Assembly: GCA_023387655.1 (NCBI GenBank) | Contig: JAEWHR010000013.1 | Coordinates: 1 to 35,474 of the forward strand | DNA: 35,474 nt | Source of the DNA: Bacillota bacterium | GTDB taxonomy: Bacteria; Bacillota; Clostridia; Lachnospirales; Lachnospiraceae | Direction of reading: 5' to 3' | Shown: positions 24,859 through 32,844 of the stretch, piece after piece | Numbering within the stretch: position 1 is the stretch's first letter | Layout: the number at the start of each line of letters is the position of its first letter | Program-made: the position numbers and the translations under genes | Notes under the pieces: generated by a model | Seen by the model: only the letters and a program-made list of their open reading frames with translations | Database searches by the model: none | What the model was told of the DNA's origin: nothing

Positions 24859-26829
24859 ATGGGTAAGAAATTTGTGAAATTAGGAGCAGCTTCTTTATTA
24901 GCAGCAGGAGCAGGAGCAGCTGTTATTGCAAAAAATAAAAAGAATGAACAAAAAAAGGAATTAAAAGAACAAAGAGCCAAAGAGCTTGCAGCTTATCGCA
25001 ACACAGAAAGAGGAAAAAATGCTAAGAACAGCAAAGGAATCTATTATTCCAATGGTAACTATGAAGCATTTGCCCGTCCAGAAAAGCCAGCAGGGGTGGA
25101 TGATAAATCTGCTTACATTGTAGGGAGTGGACTTGGTGCATTGGCTGCAGCTTGCTTCCTTGTAAGAGATGGGCAGATGAAAGGTGAGAATATTCACATT
25201 TTAGAAGCAATGGATGTTGCGGGTGGCGCTTGCGATGGTATCAATGATCCAATGAGAGGTTACGTGATGCGTGGCGGACGTGAGATGGAGAACCATTTTG
25301 AATGCTTATGGGATTTGTTCCACAGTATTCCATCTCTTGAAAAGCCAGGTGCTTCCGTACTTGATGAATTTTATTGGTTAAATAAACATGATCCAAACTA
25401 TTCTCTTTGCCGTGCAACGAAGAACAGAGGGGAAGATGCCCATACTGATGGTAAGTTTAATTTAAGCCAAAAGGGTTGTATGGAGATTATGAAATTGTTC
25501 TTCACAAAGGACGAAGACCTTTATGACAAGACAATTGAAGATGTATTTGATGAGGAAGTATTTGATTCTACCTTCTGGTTATACTGGAGAACTATGTTTG
25601 CCTTTGAAAACTGGCACAGTGCGCTGGAAATGAAGTTGTATTTCCAAAGATTTATCCACCACATTGGTGGACTACCAGATTTCTCTGCTTTAAAATTCAC
25701 AAAATACAATCAGTATGAATCCTTGATTCTACCAATGCAGAAATACTTAGAGGCAGCAGGGGTACAGTTCCAGTTTAATACGGAAGTTACGAATGTATTA
25801 TTTGATTTTGTTGGAGAGAAAAAGATTGCAAAGTCCATTCATTGTAAGGTAAATGGAGTGGAGCAAGAAATCGCTCTTACAGAAAATGACCTTGTATTTG
25901 TAACAAACGGTAGTTGTACGGAAGGAACAATCTATGGTGATCAGGATCACGCACCAATTGGTGATGCAGAGGTTCGTACTAGCGGTTGTTGGAGTTTATG
26001 GAAGAAGATCGCTGCACAGGATGAAGCATTTGGCCATCCAGAGAAGTTCTGTTCTGATACCCAAAAGACCAATTGGGAATCTGCTACTGTTACAACTTCT
26101 GACGATAAGATTATTTCTTATATTGAACGCATTTGTAAGAGAGATCCAAGAAGTGGTAGAGTGGTTACTGGTGGTATCGTAAGCTGTCAGGATTCTAGCT
26201 GGCTTCTTAGCTGGACTATCAACAGACAGGGGCAGTTCAAAGAACAGAGTAAGGATGAAGTCTGTGTATGGGTATACAGCTTATTTACCGATGTACCTGG
26301 TGACTACATTAAGAAACCAATGAAAGAATGTACTGGTAAAGAAATCACAGCGGAATGGTTATACCATTTAGGTGTTCCAGTAGATGAGATTGATGATCTT
26401 GCTGAGAACCATGCGATCTGTGTTCCAACAATGATGCCATATATTACTGCATTCTTTATGCCAAGAGCAAAGGGTGATAGACCGGATGTTATTCCAGATG
26501 GCTGCGTAAACTTTGCATTCTTAGGACAGTTTGCTGAAACACCGAGAGATACCATCTTTACCACAGAATATTCTGTTCGTACTGCAATGGAAGCGGTATA
26601 TGGATTACTTGGTGTAGACCGAGGAGTACCAGAAGTATGGGGAAGTGTTTATGATATCAGAGAGTTACTTGATAGTAGTGTGAAGTTGATGGATGGCAAA
26701 TCACCACTTGAAATCGAACTTCCTGGACCATTAAATGCATTGAAAAAACCATTGCTTAAGAAGATTAAGGGAACTGTGATTGAGAAGGTTCTTAGAGACC
26801 ATGATATTATTAGAGATGGAATGATGTAA
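24859..26829 (+). CDS. ohyA: Oleate hydratase (myosin-cross-reactive antigen family)
   Basis: A 656-residue FAD enzyme that adds water to the cis-9 double bond of oleate and related unsaturated fatty acids, giving 10-hydroxy acids; in gut and skin bacteria it detoxifies free fatty acids. The dinucleotide fold shows YIVGSGLGALAAACF (first glycine at 89), then ILEAMDVAGGACDG and GGREMENHFECLWDLF, the conserved substrate and FAD region. The C-terminal LKKPLLKKIKGTVIEKVL is the basic amphipathic end that binds membrane in known enzymes. Here about 60 extra N-terminal residues hold a hydrophobic segment (LGAASLLAAGAGAAVIA) followed by a highly charged linker, so the enzyme looks membrane-anchored. 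It is a single gene with its own promoter region and a hairpin-like sequence behind. Confidence 0.92.
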   Translation: MGKKFVKLGAASLLAAGAGAAVIAKNKKNEQKKELKEQRAKELAAYRNTERGKNAKNSKGIYYSNGNYEAFARPEKPAGVDDKSAYIVGSGLGALAAACFLVRDGQMKGENIHILEAMDVAGGACDGINDPMRGYVMRGGREMENHFECLWDLFHSIPSLEKPGASVLDEFYWLNKHDPNYSLCRATKNRGEDAHTDGKFNLSQKGCMEIMKLFFTKDEDLYDKTIEDVFDEEVFDSTFWLYWRTMFAFENWHSALEMKLYFQRFIHHIGGLPDFSALKFTKYNQYESLILPMQKYLEAAGVQFQFNTEVTNVLFDFVGEKKIAKSIHCKVNGVEQEIALTENDLVFVTNGSCTEGTIYGDQDHAPIGDAEVRTSGCWSLWKKIAAQDEAFGHPEKFCSDTQKTNWESATVTTSDDKIISYIERICKRDPRSGRVVTGGIVSCQDSSWLLSWTINRQGQFKEQSKDEVCVWVYSLFTDVPGDYIKKPMKECTGKEITAEWLYHLGVPVDEIDDLAENHAICVPTMMPYITAFFMPRAKGDRPDVIPDGCVNFAFLGQFAETPRDTIFTTEYSVRTAMEAVYGLLGVDRGVPEVWGSVYDIRELLDSSVKLMDGKSPLEIELPGPLNALKKPLLKKIKGTVIEKVLRDHDIIRDGMM

Positions 26830-26992
26830 AAAAATCTACGGATGAACAAAGAAATGGAGCTGTTGTACTAAGTAATTAGTGCTCAGTTCCTTCTTTATGT
26901 AAACAAATAACTCCAAGAGCACGGAATAGTTAAACCGTAACAGGTGTAAAAAAGAAAAGTGCATTTTTGTGAAAAATGTATAAGCATACAGT

Positions 26993-27020
26993 TTGTATTA
27001 TCTAGAATCTATGATACAAT
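26993..27020 (+). promoter_or_regulatory. Promoter of the PemK-like gene
   Basis: TTGTAT at 26993-26998 and TACAAT at 27015-27020 are separated by 16 bases. Transcription from here would give a leader of about 85 bases before the ATG at 27112. Confidence 0.5.
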
Positions 27021-27111
27021 TAATTTATAAAAATATCTTCTCTTGTAAAGTTCTCCGCTTTACACTTGCAGCTTTATAAAAAGCAAATATAATTATTAGG
27101 AGAGTTTAACT

Positions 27112-27492
27112 ATGAGAAATACATATTTAAAAAATGATACTAAAAAAGACAATTTAATATTGAAAAGAGGAGATGTTTTTTACGCAAATTTAGTTGAAAA
27201 TGGAAGTATACAAGGTGGTATTAGGCCTGTTATTATTATATCGAATGATATGAATAATAAGTTTTCCACGGTTGTACATGTGATTCCTGTAACATCGAAA
27301 GTAAAAAAGAAATTACCAGTTCATGTTTTAATCAATAAAAATAATATATTTTCAAGTGATTCACAAGCACTTGTTGAACAGTTAACAACTATAAATAAGA
27401 ATGACTTGTGTGAGAAAAAAGGAAGTCTACCTAAAGACATTATTGAAAAAATAGAAACTGCTATCCGTATTCAGTTAGGTTTTGCGGCATAG
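27112..27492 (+). CDS. PemK/MazF-type protein without adjacent antitoxin
   Basis: A 126-residue member of the PemK/MazF fold. It shows LKRGDVFYANL (the conserved R-G-D/E-hydrophobic start), IRPVIIISND, and VIPVTSKVKKKLPVHV. Known family members cut single-stranded RNA at short sequences. TAGGAGAG lies eight bases before the ATG. Unlike typical toxin-antitoxin pairs there is no antitoxin gene: 282 bases upstream are non-coding and a terminator follows at once. It is therefore either an orphan, a chromosomal regulator with an antitoxin elsewhere, or inactive. N-terminal residues 1-14 are an extension relative to most MazF. Confidence 0.8.
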   Translation: MRNTYLKNDTKKDNLILKRGDVFYANLVENGSIQGGIRPVIIISNDMNNKFSTVVHVIPVTSKVKKKLPVHVLINKNNIFSSDSQALVEQLTTINKNDLCEKKGSLPKDIIEKIETAIRIQLGFAA

Positions 27493-27529
27493 AAAAAGCT
27501 CTGGAGCAATATAGTTCCAGAGCTTTTTT
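27493..27529 (+). terminator. Terminator of the PemK-like gene
   Basis: AAAAAGCTCTGGA at 27493-27505 pairs with TCCAGAGCTTTTT from 27516, with a 10-base loop and a T run. It begins immediately after the stop codon. Confidence 0.9.
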
Positions 27530-27638
27530 ATACTATTTGTCAATTTATAGTGTTTCAATTTAGTTTGTATAATTAGGATGATTATATAGTTTTGAGTGTT
27601 ATTTCTAAAAATAGGATAAGATGAACTTTAAAACTGTG

Positions 27639-27647
27639 TGTTATAAT
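27639..27647 (+). promoter_or_regulatory. Extended -10 promoter of the glyoxalase-fold gene
   Basis: TGTTATAAT at 27639-27647 is a perfect extended -10 element (TGnTATAAT), 45 bases before the start codon at 27692. No convincing -35 is seen, which extended -10 promoters do not require. Confidence 0.6.
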
Positions 27648-27691
27648 GACTCAGTAAAGAAGTAAAAACGGAATAGAAACGGAGTATTTTT

Positions 27692-28150
27692 ATGTTAAAG
27701 GAAATCATGCATGTTGGTATTACTGTTCGTGATATTGATAAATCCATAGCTTTTTATCGTGACGTTTTAGGATTAACATTCCAAGGAGAACTTGTTATGC
27801 AGGGAAAGGAAACGGATTTACTCTTTGGCAGAGAAAATTGTAAAGTTAGAGTAGCTTACCTGAATGGAAATGATAATAGGATGGCACCACCGGTGGAACT
27901 AATTCAGTTTGTTGGTGAGGAAGCCGATAGAGCAGATAGTGATTTAAGCAAGACTTCAATTTCAGAGATTTGTTTTAAAGTTAAAGATATTGATGAGGAA
28001 TATAAAATGCTTATAAAACATGGGGTAGAGTGTCTATCTAAACCTCAGTATTTTGATTTTACAGATTACGGATTTGGTAAGAGTAAAGCTTTATATTTCA
28101 AAGATCCGGATGGGATTATCTTAGAGCTTATGCAAACGATAGACGAATAA
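27692..28150 (+). CDS. VOC-superfamily protein (glyoxalase / dioxygenase fold)
   Basis: A 152-residue metal-binding protein of the vicinal oxygen chelate superfamily with two beta-alpha-beta-beta-beta units: MHVGITVRDIDKSIAFYRDVLGL at the start and EICFKVKDIDEEYKMLIKHG in the second half, ending with FKDPDGIILELMQ. Likely metal ligands are H8, the glutamate of ELIQF and the glutamate of LELMQ. Candidates are a methylmalonyl-CoA-epimerase-like or glyoxalase-I-like enzyme; the substrate cannot be decided. CGGAG precedes the ATG by eight bases. It is monocistronic, with its own promoter and a terminator behind. Confidence 0.85.
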   Translation: MLKEIMHVGITVRDIDKSIAFYRDVLGLTFQGELVMQGKETDLLFGRENCKVRVAYLNGNDNRMAPPVELIQFVGEEADRADSDLSKTSISEICFKVKDIDEEYKMLIKHGVECLSKPQYFDFTDYGFGKSKALYFKDPDGIILELMQTIDE

Positions 28151-28170
28151 TATAGGAAACATTTTTAGAG

Positions 28171-28218
28171 AGGAACTGTCAGCCATTCGATTTATTTTTG
28201 GGGTGATAGTTCCTTTTG
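28171..28218 (+). terminator. Terminator of the glyoxalase-fold gene
   Basis: AGGAACTGTCAGCC at 28171-28184 pairs imperfectly with GGGTGATAGTTCCT at 28201-28214, and TTTTG follows. It lies 20 bases after the stop codon. Confidence 0.65.
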
Positions 28219-28400
28219 TTAAATTGCATTATAGTATCATGTAAACTAAATTTGTTTCGCTCATCTGTCGATTTCGTTACAAATTGAAGATCATTAACCC
28301 TCAATTGTAATAGTAAGGTTAATGTTATATAATATTATGATTACATACCACAAGTTAAATAAATAGAATGGGTGTAATGAAAATATAAATTTAGAAAGGC

Positions 28401-28430
28401 CACCATGTGTTTCTTTCACATGCAATGGTG
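28401..28430 (+). promoter_or_regulatory. Hairpin over the topoisomerase III ribosome binding site
   Basis: CACC-ATGTG (28401-28409) can pair with CACAT (28417-28421) and GGTG (28427-28430) with a five-base bulge. The GGTGAT that should be the ribosome binding site of the ATG at 28436 is part of the stem, so folding would hide it. Translational control of the topoisomerase is a plausible reading, not shown. Confidence 0.4.
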
Positions 28431-28435
28431 ATATT

Positions 28436-30604
28436 ATGAAATCATTAGTAATCGCTGAAAAGCCCTCAGTTGGTAGAGATATAGCAAAAGTTTTAAAATG
28501 TACAAAAAATATAAATGGAGCAATCGAAGGGGAACGTTATGTCGTCACATGGGGATTAGGACATCTAGTTACCTTAGCAGATCCTGAAACTTATGATGAA
28601 AAGTATAAGGAATGGAAAATGGAGCATCTTCCTATGCTTCCAAAGAAGTTTGAATTAGTTGTAATGAAGCAAACTAGTAAGCAATATCATGTGGTTAAGA
28701 CACAGATAAGCAGGAAAGATGTATCGGAAATTATTATAGCCACTGATGCAGGTCGTGAAGGTGAATTAGTTGCAAGATGGATACTTGAAAAGGCTAATAA
28801 TAAAAAACCAGTAAAGAGATTATGGATTTCTTCTGTAACAGAGAAAGCAATCAGAGAAGGGTTTGCGCACCTAAAGGATGGAAAAGAGTATGAAAATCTT
28901 TATGCGGCAGCAGTAGCCAGGGCAGAATCAGACTGGATTGTTGGAATGAATGCAACAAGAGCTCTTACTGCAAAATATAACGCAAGCCTTTCTTGTGGTA
29001 GGGTTCAAACGCCTACTCTCGCAATGATTGCAAAAAGGGAAGAGGAAATAAATGGTTTTAAACCTGTTCCTTATTATGGGTTAATTGGTAGAGTGAATGG
29101 AATGACGCTTACATGGAAAGACAAGAAATCTGGTAGTCATATCACTTACGAAAAGGGGAAAATTGAAGAATTATTAATAGCTGTAACAGGGAAGAAGGGT
29201 ATCGTTACTGAAGTTAAATCCACATTGAAAAAATCTTATTCCCCTGGGTTATATGATTTAACAGAACTCCAAAGAGATGCAAATGTACGATTTGATTTTT
29301 CAGCAAAAGAAACTTTAAATATTATGCAACGTTTATATGAAAATCATAAAGTATTAACCTACCCAAGAACGGATTCAAGATACCTAAGTACAGACATTGT
29401 TGGAACGCTAAAGGAACGACTTGATGCAATTACCATAGGACCTTATAAAAAATTAGCAAGTACATTAGTGAAAAAACCAATCGCCACCAATTCAACCTTT
29501 GTAGACAATAAAAAAGTTACCGACCATCATGCCATCATACCAACGGAACAATATGTTCAACTTGATAATATGAGTTTAGATGAGAGAAAAGTATATGATT
29601 TGGTAGTAAAAAGGTTCTTATCAGTGTTATATCCACCTTGTGAATATGAAGAAGTTGCAATAAAAGTACAAGTGGAAAAGGAAGAGTTCACACTAAAAGG
29701 TAAGGTGATAAAGTCATTAGGATATAAAGAAGTTTATGCAAATTCTAATGATGAGGAAACAGAAGAAGAATCTTTACCAAAGTTAAACAAGGATGAAGTT
29801 TTAAACAATATACAATTCTCTATCACCGAGGGAAAAACAAAACCTCCAGCACCTTTTAATGAAGCAAGTTTATTATCTGCTATGGAAAACCCCATAAACT
29901 TTATGGAAGAAAAACAGAAGGATATGATAAAAACTTTAGGAGAAACCGGTGGACTTGGAACGGTTGCTACCCGCGCTGATATCATTGAAAAACTTTTTAA
30001 ATCCTTTTTAATGGAGAAGCGTGGAAAGGATATTTTCGTTACATCCAAGGGAAAACAGTTATTAGAATTAGTACCTGATGATCTAAAGAAACCAGAATTA
30101 ACTGCAAAACTTGAGATGAAATTATCCCAGATAGCAAAAGGAAATCTTAAAAAACAAGTTTTAATGAATGAGATGGTAGATTATACAAAAGAGATTATTG
30201 AAGAAATCAAAGAAGGTGATGGTAAGTTTCGTCATGATAATTTAACAAATACAAAGTGTCCGGAATGTGGAAAGAGAATGCTGGCTGTGAATGGTAAAAA
30301 CAGTAAGATGTTAGTCTGCCAGGACCGTGAATGCGGGCATAGGGAAACAATAGAGAGAACTAGTAATGCAAGATGCCCTGTATGTCATAAAAAGATGGGG
30401 CTTAGAGGAAAAGGTGATAGCCAGATATTTAGCTGCTCTTGTGGATACAAAGAGAAGCTTTCAGCATTCACGGAAAGACGCAAAAAAGAAGGTGCTGGAG
30501 TTAGTAAAAAAGACGTTGCTAAGTATTTGAATCAACAAAAGAAAGAAGCAAATGAGCCACTAAATAATGCATTTGCAGAAGCTTTTGCAAAAATAAAATT
30601 GTAA
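28436..30604 (+). CDS. topB: DNA topoisomerase III
   Basis: A 722-residue type IA topoisomerase that cuts one strand and decatenates DNA. The TOPRIM domain begins MKSLVIAEKPSVGRDIAKVL and contains IIATDAGREGELVARWI. The active-site tyrosine is Y309 in LTYPRTDSRYL. The core continues with HHAIIPT and GLGTVATRADII. The C-terminus has two zinc-ribbon-like modules, CPECGKRM...C-x-x-x-x-C near residue 607 and CPVCHKKMG...CSC near 645. This is the standard length for the Firmicute form often annotated TopB. The start follows directly from the conserved N-terminus. A terminator follows the gene. Confidence 0.94.
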   Translation: MKSLVIAEKPSVGRDIAKVLKCTKNINGAIEGERYVVTWGLGHLVTLADPETYDEKYKEWKMEHLPMLPKKFELVVMKQTSKQYHVVKTQISRKDVSEIIIATDAGREGELVARWILEKANNKKPVKRLWISSVTEKAIREGFAHLKDGKEYENLYAAAVARAESDWIVGMNATRALTAKYNASLSCGRVQTPTLAMIAKREEEINGFKPVPYYGLIGRVNGMTLTWKDKKSGSHITYEKGKIEELLIAVTGKKGIVTEVKSTLKKSYSPGLYDLTELQRDANVRFDFSAKETLNIMQRLYENHKVLTYPRTDSRYLSTDIVGTLKERLDAITIGPYKKLASTLVKKPIATNSTFVDNKKVTDHHAIIPTEQYVQLDNMSLDERKVYDLVVKRFLSVLYPPCEYEEVAIKVQVEKEEFTLKGKVIKSLGYKEVYANSNDEETEEESLPKLNKDEVLNNIQFSITEGKTKPPAPFNEASLLSAMENPINFMEEKQKDMIKTLGETGGLGTVATRADIIEKLFKSFLMEKRGKDIFVTSKGKQLLELVPDDLKKPELTAKLEMKLSQIAKGNLKKQVLMNEMVDYTKEIIEEIKEGDGKFRHDNLTNTKCPECGKRMLAVNGKNSKMLVCQDRECGHRETIERTSNARCPVCHKKMGLRGKGDSQIFSCSCGYKEKLSAFTERRKKEGAGVSKKDVAKYLNQQKKEANEPLNNAFAEAFAKIKL

Positions 30605-30611
30605 AAGAAAC

Positions 30612-30654
30612 CTCCTAGTGTTCGTTTTCTACGACTGGCACTGGGAGTTTTTTT
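30612..30654 (+). terminator. Terminator of topB
   Basis: CTCCTAGTG at 30612-30620 pairs with CACTGGGAG at 30639-30647 (one wobble), followed by seven T, eight bases after the stop codon. Confidence 0.85.
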
Positions 30655-30691
30655 GTATCGAGAATCTTCTCATTCTTGTAACATAAGAGTA

Positions 30692-30734
30692 CTGTAACTA
30701 AGTTACAGATAAGATTTATCTTAACTACTATAAT
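30692..30734 (+). promoter_or_regulatory. Promoter with a palindromic operator before the YeeE/YedE pair
   Basis: CTGTAAC-TAA-GTTACAG at 30692-30708 is a perfect 7-bp inverted repeat with a 3-bp centre. TATAAT at 30729-30734 is a consensus -10; no good -35 exists at the right distance, and the palindrome covers the place just upstream of it. The arrangement suits an activator or a repressor. The factor is unknown. Confidence 0.5.
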
Positions 30735-30763
30735 AAACTCATCAAATACAAAGAGGTGTTAAG

Positions 30764-31360
30764 ATGAAATCAAAAAATTGGATAGTGAAGGCGCTTATCT
30801 TAGGTACGGTGTTCTTCCTCGCAGCATTAATTGTAAAACCAGTTGGAGTGTCTACACAGTTTTCAGTTCTATCTGGAATAGTTCATTCTACGATAGATCG
30901 AGATGTGATATTAGAAGATGATACTAGAGAGTCAGGATACATAAGCAGTAATGCTTATTATGACAAAAGTGAAGGGAAATTAGCTGAGAATATAAAAAAT
31001 CCACTTAATTATGATTTTATATTCGTATTAGCTATTCCATTTGGTGCTTATATCGCTTATATGGTTACGAAAAAACGTAATAAAAAAGAGTTCGATGATA
31101 CAATAGATATGGTCGAAGTACCTGAATTACCAAAACAAAAGCAGAATCTAGCAAAGCTTTATTTACCAAGTTTTATAGGAGGTTTTTTACTTCTATATGG
31201 TGCGCGTATGGCAGATGGATGTACCAGTGGTCATATGATGAGTGGAATGATGCAAGGATCGGTGAGTGGATATATATTTGCAGCGGCTGTGTTTGTAGTA
31301 GCCATCCCAACTGCAATTTTTATAGGAATGAGAAATAATTCAAAAGGAGGTGCAAAGTAA
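30764..31360 (+). CDS. YeeE/YedE-family membrane protein, first of a pair
   Basis: A 198-residue membrane protein with about four transmembrane segments. An N-terminal hydrophobic helix (ALILGTVFFLAALIV) is followed by a polar loop of about 60 residues, a second helix (FIFVLAIPFGAYIAYM), and the conserved pore segment LLYGARMADGCTSGHMMSG, with the cysteine that marks the family. Characterised YeeE proteins take up thiosulfate, passing sulfur over conserved cysteines; relatives are linked to selenium metabolism. The next gene overlaps this stop by one base and encodes the partner half. AGAGGTG lies six bases before the ATG. Confidence 0.85.
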   Translation: MKSKNWIVKALILGTVFFLAALIVKPVGVSTQFSVLSGIVHSTIDRDVILEDDTRESGYISSNAYYDKSEGKLAENIKNPLNYDFIFVLAIPFGAYIAYMVTKKRNKKEFDDTIDMVEVPELPKQKQNLAKLYLPSFIGGFLLLYGARMADGCTSGHMMSGMMQGSVSGYIFAAAVFVVAIPTAIFIGMRNNSKGGAK

Positions 31361-31920
31361 TGGAGATTATACTTGCAATTATATTAGGAGGTCTATTTGG
31401 ATTTGCTTTGTATCTAGTAGGTGCATCAAACCCTAAAAAGCTATTGTCAATGCTTCGTTTACAAGATCTATCATTAATGAAGATTATTGTATTTGGTATT
31501 GGATTTTCCAGCGTATTATTATCTATCGCAATTGCTCTTGGAATATTTAATATCTCGCATTTAAGCATTAAATCAACTCATCTTGGCGTTGTAGTTGGTG
31601 GTCTAATCTTTGGAATTGGCTTCGGTTCCGTAGGAACTTGTCCAGGAACCTGTGTTGCCGCAACCGGTACAAATGGAATTCGTAAAGCGATTGCCGCGGT
31701 AATCGGTGGACTTTTGGGTGCATTTGCATTTTCTATGACATATGGTTTTTGGAAAAATACAGGACTATTTAATAAAATGGATTTAGGTAAATTAACACTA
31801 TTTAATATTTCAGATAAGTTCCCTTCGGTATTTGAAATCGGATATCTTGGACTATTAATCGTAGGAATTTTATTTATGGTTGTTGCATATGTAATTCCAC
31901 TAAGAGGAAGAAAAAGTTAA
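31360..31920 (+). CDS. YeeE/YedE-family membrane protein, second of a pair
   Basis: A 186-residue membrane protein with about five hydrophobic segments. The conserved segment is GFGSVGTCPGTCVAATGTNG, with two cysteines in the re-entrant pore region. With the previous gene it makes a split YeeE/YedE transporter of sulfur compounds (thiosulfate-like substrate likely, not proven). The ATG overlaps the upstream TAA (TAATG), so the two are translationally coupled. No sulfurtransferase or TusA gene is adjacent, which leaves the substrate open. A strong two-way terminator follows. Confidence 0.85.
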   Translation: MEIILAIILGGLFGFALYLVGASNPKKLLSMLRLQDLSLMKIIVFGIGFSSVLLSIAIALGIFNISHLSIKSTHLGVVVGGLIFGIGFGSVGTCPGTCVAATGTNGIRKAIAAVIGGLLGAFAFSMTYGFWKNTGLFNKMDLGKLTLFNISDKFPSVFEIGYLGLLIVGILFMVVAYVIPLRGRKS

Positions 31921-31951
31921 GGTTATGGTTATATCATAAATATAATGGTGT

Positions 31952-32002
31952 AAAATGGCTTCATTGAATCGTGGTGAATAACGAATCAATGAAGCCATTT
32001 TT
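31952..32002 (+). terminator. Strong bidirectional terminator
   Basis: AAAATGGCTTCATTGA and the continuing CG at 31952-31971 pair with 31982-32002 over about 20 positions with a single mismatch, ending in TTTTT; on the minus strand it ends in T as well. It closes the YeeE/YedE operon and can also stop the minus-strand gene that ends at 32261. Confidence 0.85.
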
Positions 32003-32260
32003 AGAATACTCATGATTTAGTAATCCATATTAAGGTTAATATGTTATTTTATCAAGAGAGAATATTACGAAATTAACTTGACGTTATGAAAGGTATATTA
32101 AAAATTACAATTATAACTAAAGAGCTAATATAAAGATCTGCTAAAAAGATCTGTTATAAAAATTTGTTATAAAGATCTAAATAAATATCCTTCATAATTT
32201 GAAATTAAAATACAATAATGCCTTAAGTTATTTACGTAATACAGTGTAACCATTCATAAA
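32003..32260. other. AT-rich intergenic stretch with short degenerate repeats
   Basis: No gene is present. Around 32130-32180 a short unit AAAGATCTGTTATAA recurs about four times with changes (AAAGATCTGCTA, AAAGATCTGTTAT, AAATTTGTTAT, AAAGATCTAAAT). This is probably simple slippage and I attach no function to it. Confidence 0.4.
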
Positions 32261-32635
32261 TTACAATAATTGTTTAGCTGAACAAACGGTAATTTCTAGA
32301 ACTCTATTTGCAAATGGAAATTTGTTTTTCATCATTTCAAATTCATCTCCAGTACTTACAAACCTAGCAGTACCTTCAATTAAAAATCCAGTACCTTGAT
32401 AATCATTAAAGCCTAATACTTTTTTGCTACCTAATGTGAGTTTTACTTTATTGTTGCTATTTATGTCATTTTCTGTACTACGTAGTCCAGCAGCAGGAAT
32501 TAGAATTCTTTCATCATCGGTTACAACTAAATAAGAGTTCCATGTATTAGTGACATGTGGCTCATCAAGCCCCCATGAGGTGATTGAAACGACGCCTTCA
32601 TGTTCCAGTACTTCGTAGAATTTTTTTGTTAACAT
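32261..32635 (-). CDS. Pyridoxamine 5'-phosphate oxidase-fold flavoprotein
   Basis: A 124-residue FMN-binding split-barrel protein. It shows the N-terminal helix (LTKKFYEVLEHEGVVSITSWG), PHVTNTWNSYLVV, and ILIPAAGLRSTENDI, the usual flavin phosphate region of this family, and a GTGFLIEGTARFVSTG strand. Family members bind FMN or F420 and reduce small molecules; the substrate is not known. ATG 32635 is used, with AAAGGA 11 bases before it; a longer frame to 32707 has no ribosome binding site. It is divergent from an Rrf2 regulator, which probably controls it. Confidence 0.82.
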   Translation of the reverse strand: MLTKKFYEVLEHEGVVSITSWGLDEPHVTNTWNSYLVVTDDERILIPAAGLRSTENDINSNNKVKLTLGSKKVLGFNDYQGTGFLIEGTARFVSTGDEFEMMKNKFPFANRVLEITVCSAKQLL

Positions 32636-32698
32636 ATTAAATACCATCCTTTTTAAATTATAGACAACATATATCGTGGATAAGATATGTCTGTAATT

Positions 32699-32727
32699 AA
32701 GATACAAAATATTTTTTCATTTGTCAA
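32699..32727 (-). promoter_or_regulatory. Promoter of the flavoprotein gene
   Basis: On the minus strand TTGACA (32727-32722) and TATCTT (32704-32699) are 17 bases apart, a near-consensus promoter. It gives a leader of about 55-60 bases to the ATG at 32635. The two direct repeats next to it (32737-32778) begin ten bases upstream. Confidence 0.7.
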
Positions 32728-32736
32728 TACTAATAT

Positions 32737-32778
32737 TCTTTATAGGGAAAATAATTATATCTTTATAGCGAAAATAAT
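32737..32778. promoter_or_regulatory. Two direct repeats, probable Rrf2-family operator
   Basis: TCTTTATAGGGAAAATAAT at 32737-32755 recurs with one change at 32760-32778 (CG for GG), a spacing of 23 bp, about two helical turns. The second copy overlaps the plus-strand promoter (TTTATA 32762-32767, TACAAT 32785-32790, 17-bp spacer), and the first is next to the minus-strand promoter. One protein bound here could control both genes. Confidence 0.65.
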
Positions 32779-32844
32779 ATATGATACAATAAAGAACAAA
32801 AGATGATAAAGAGTAAACTAACGTTGGAAAGTAAGGAGTATAAA

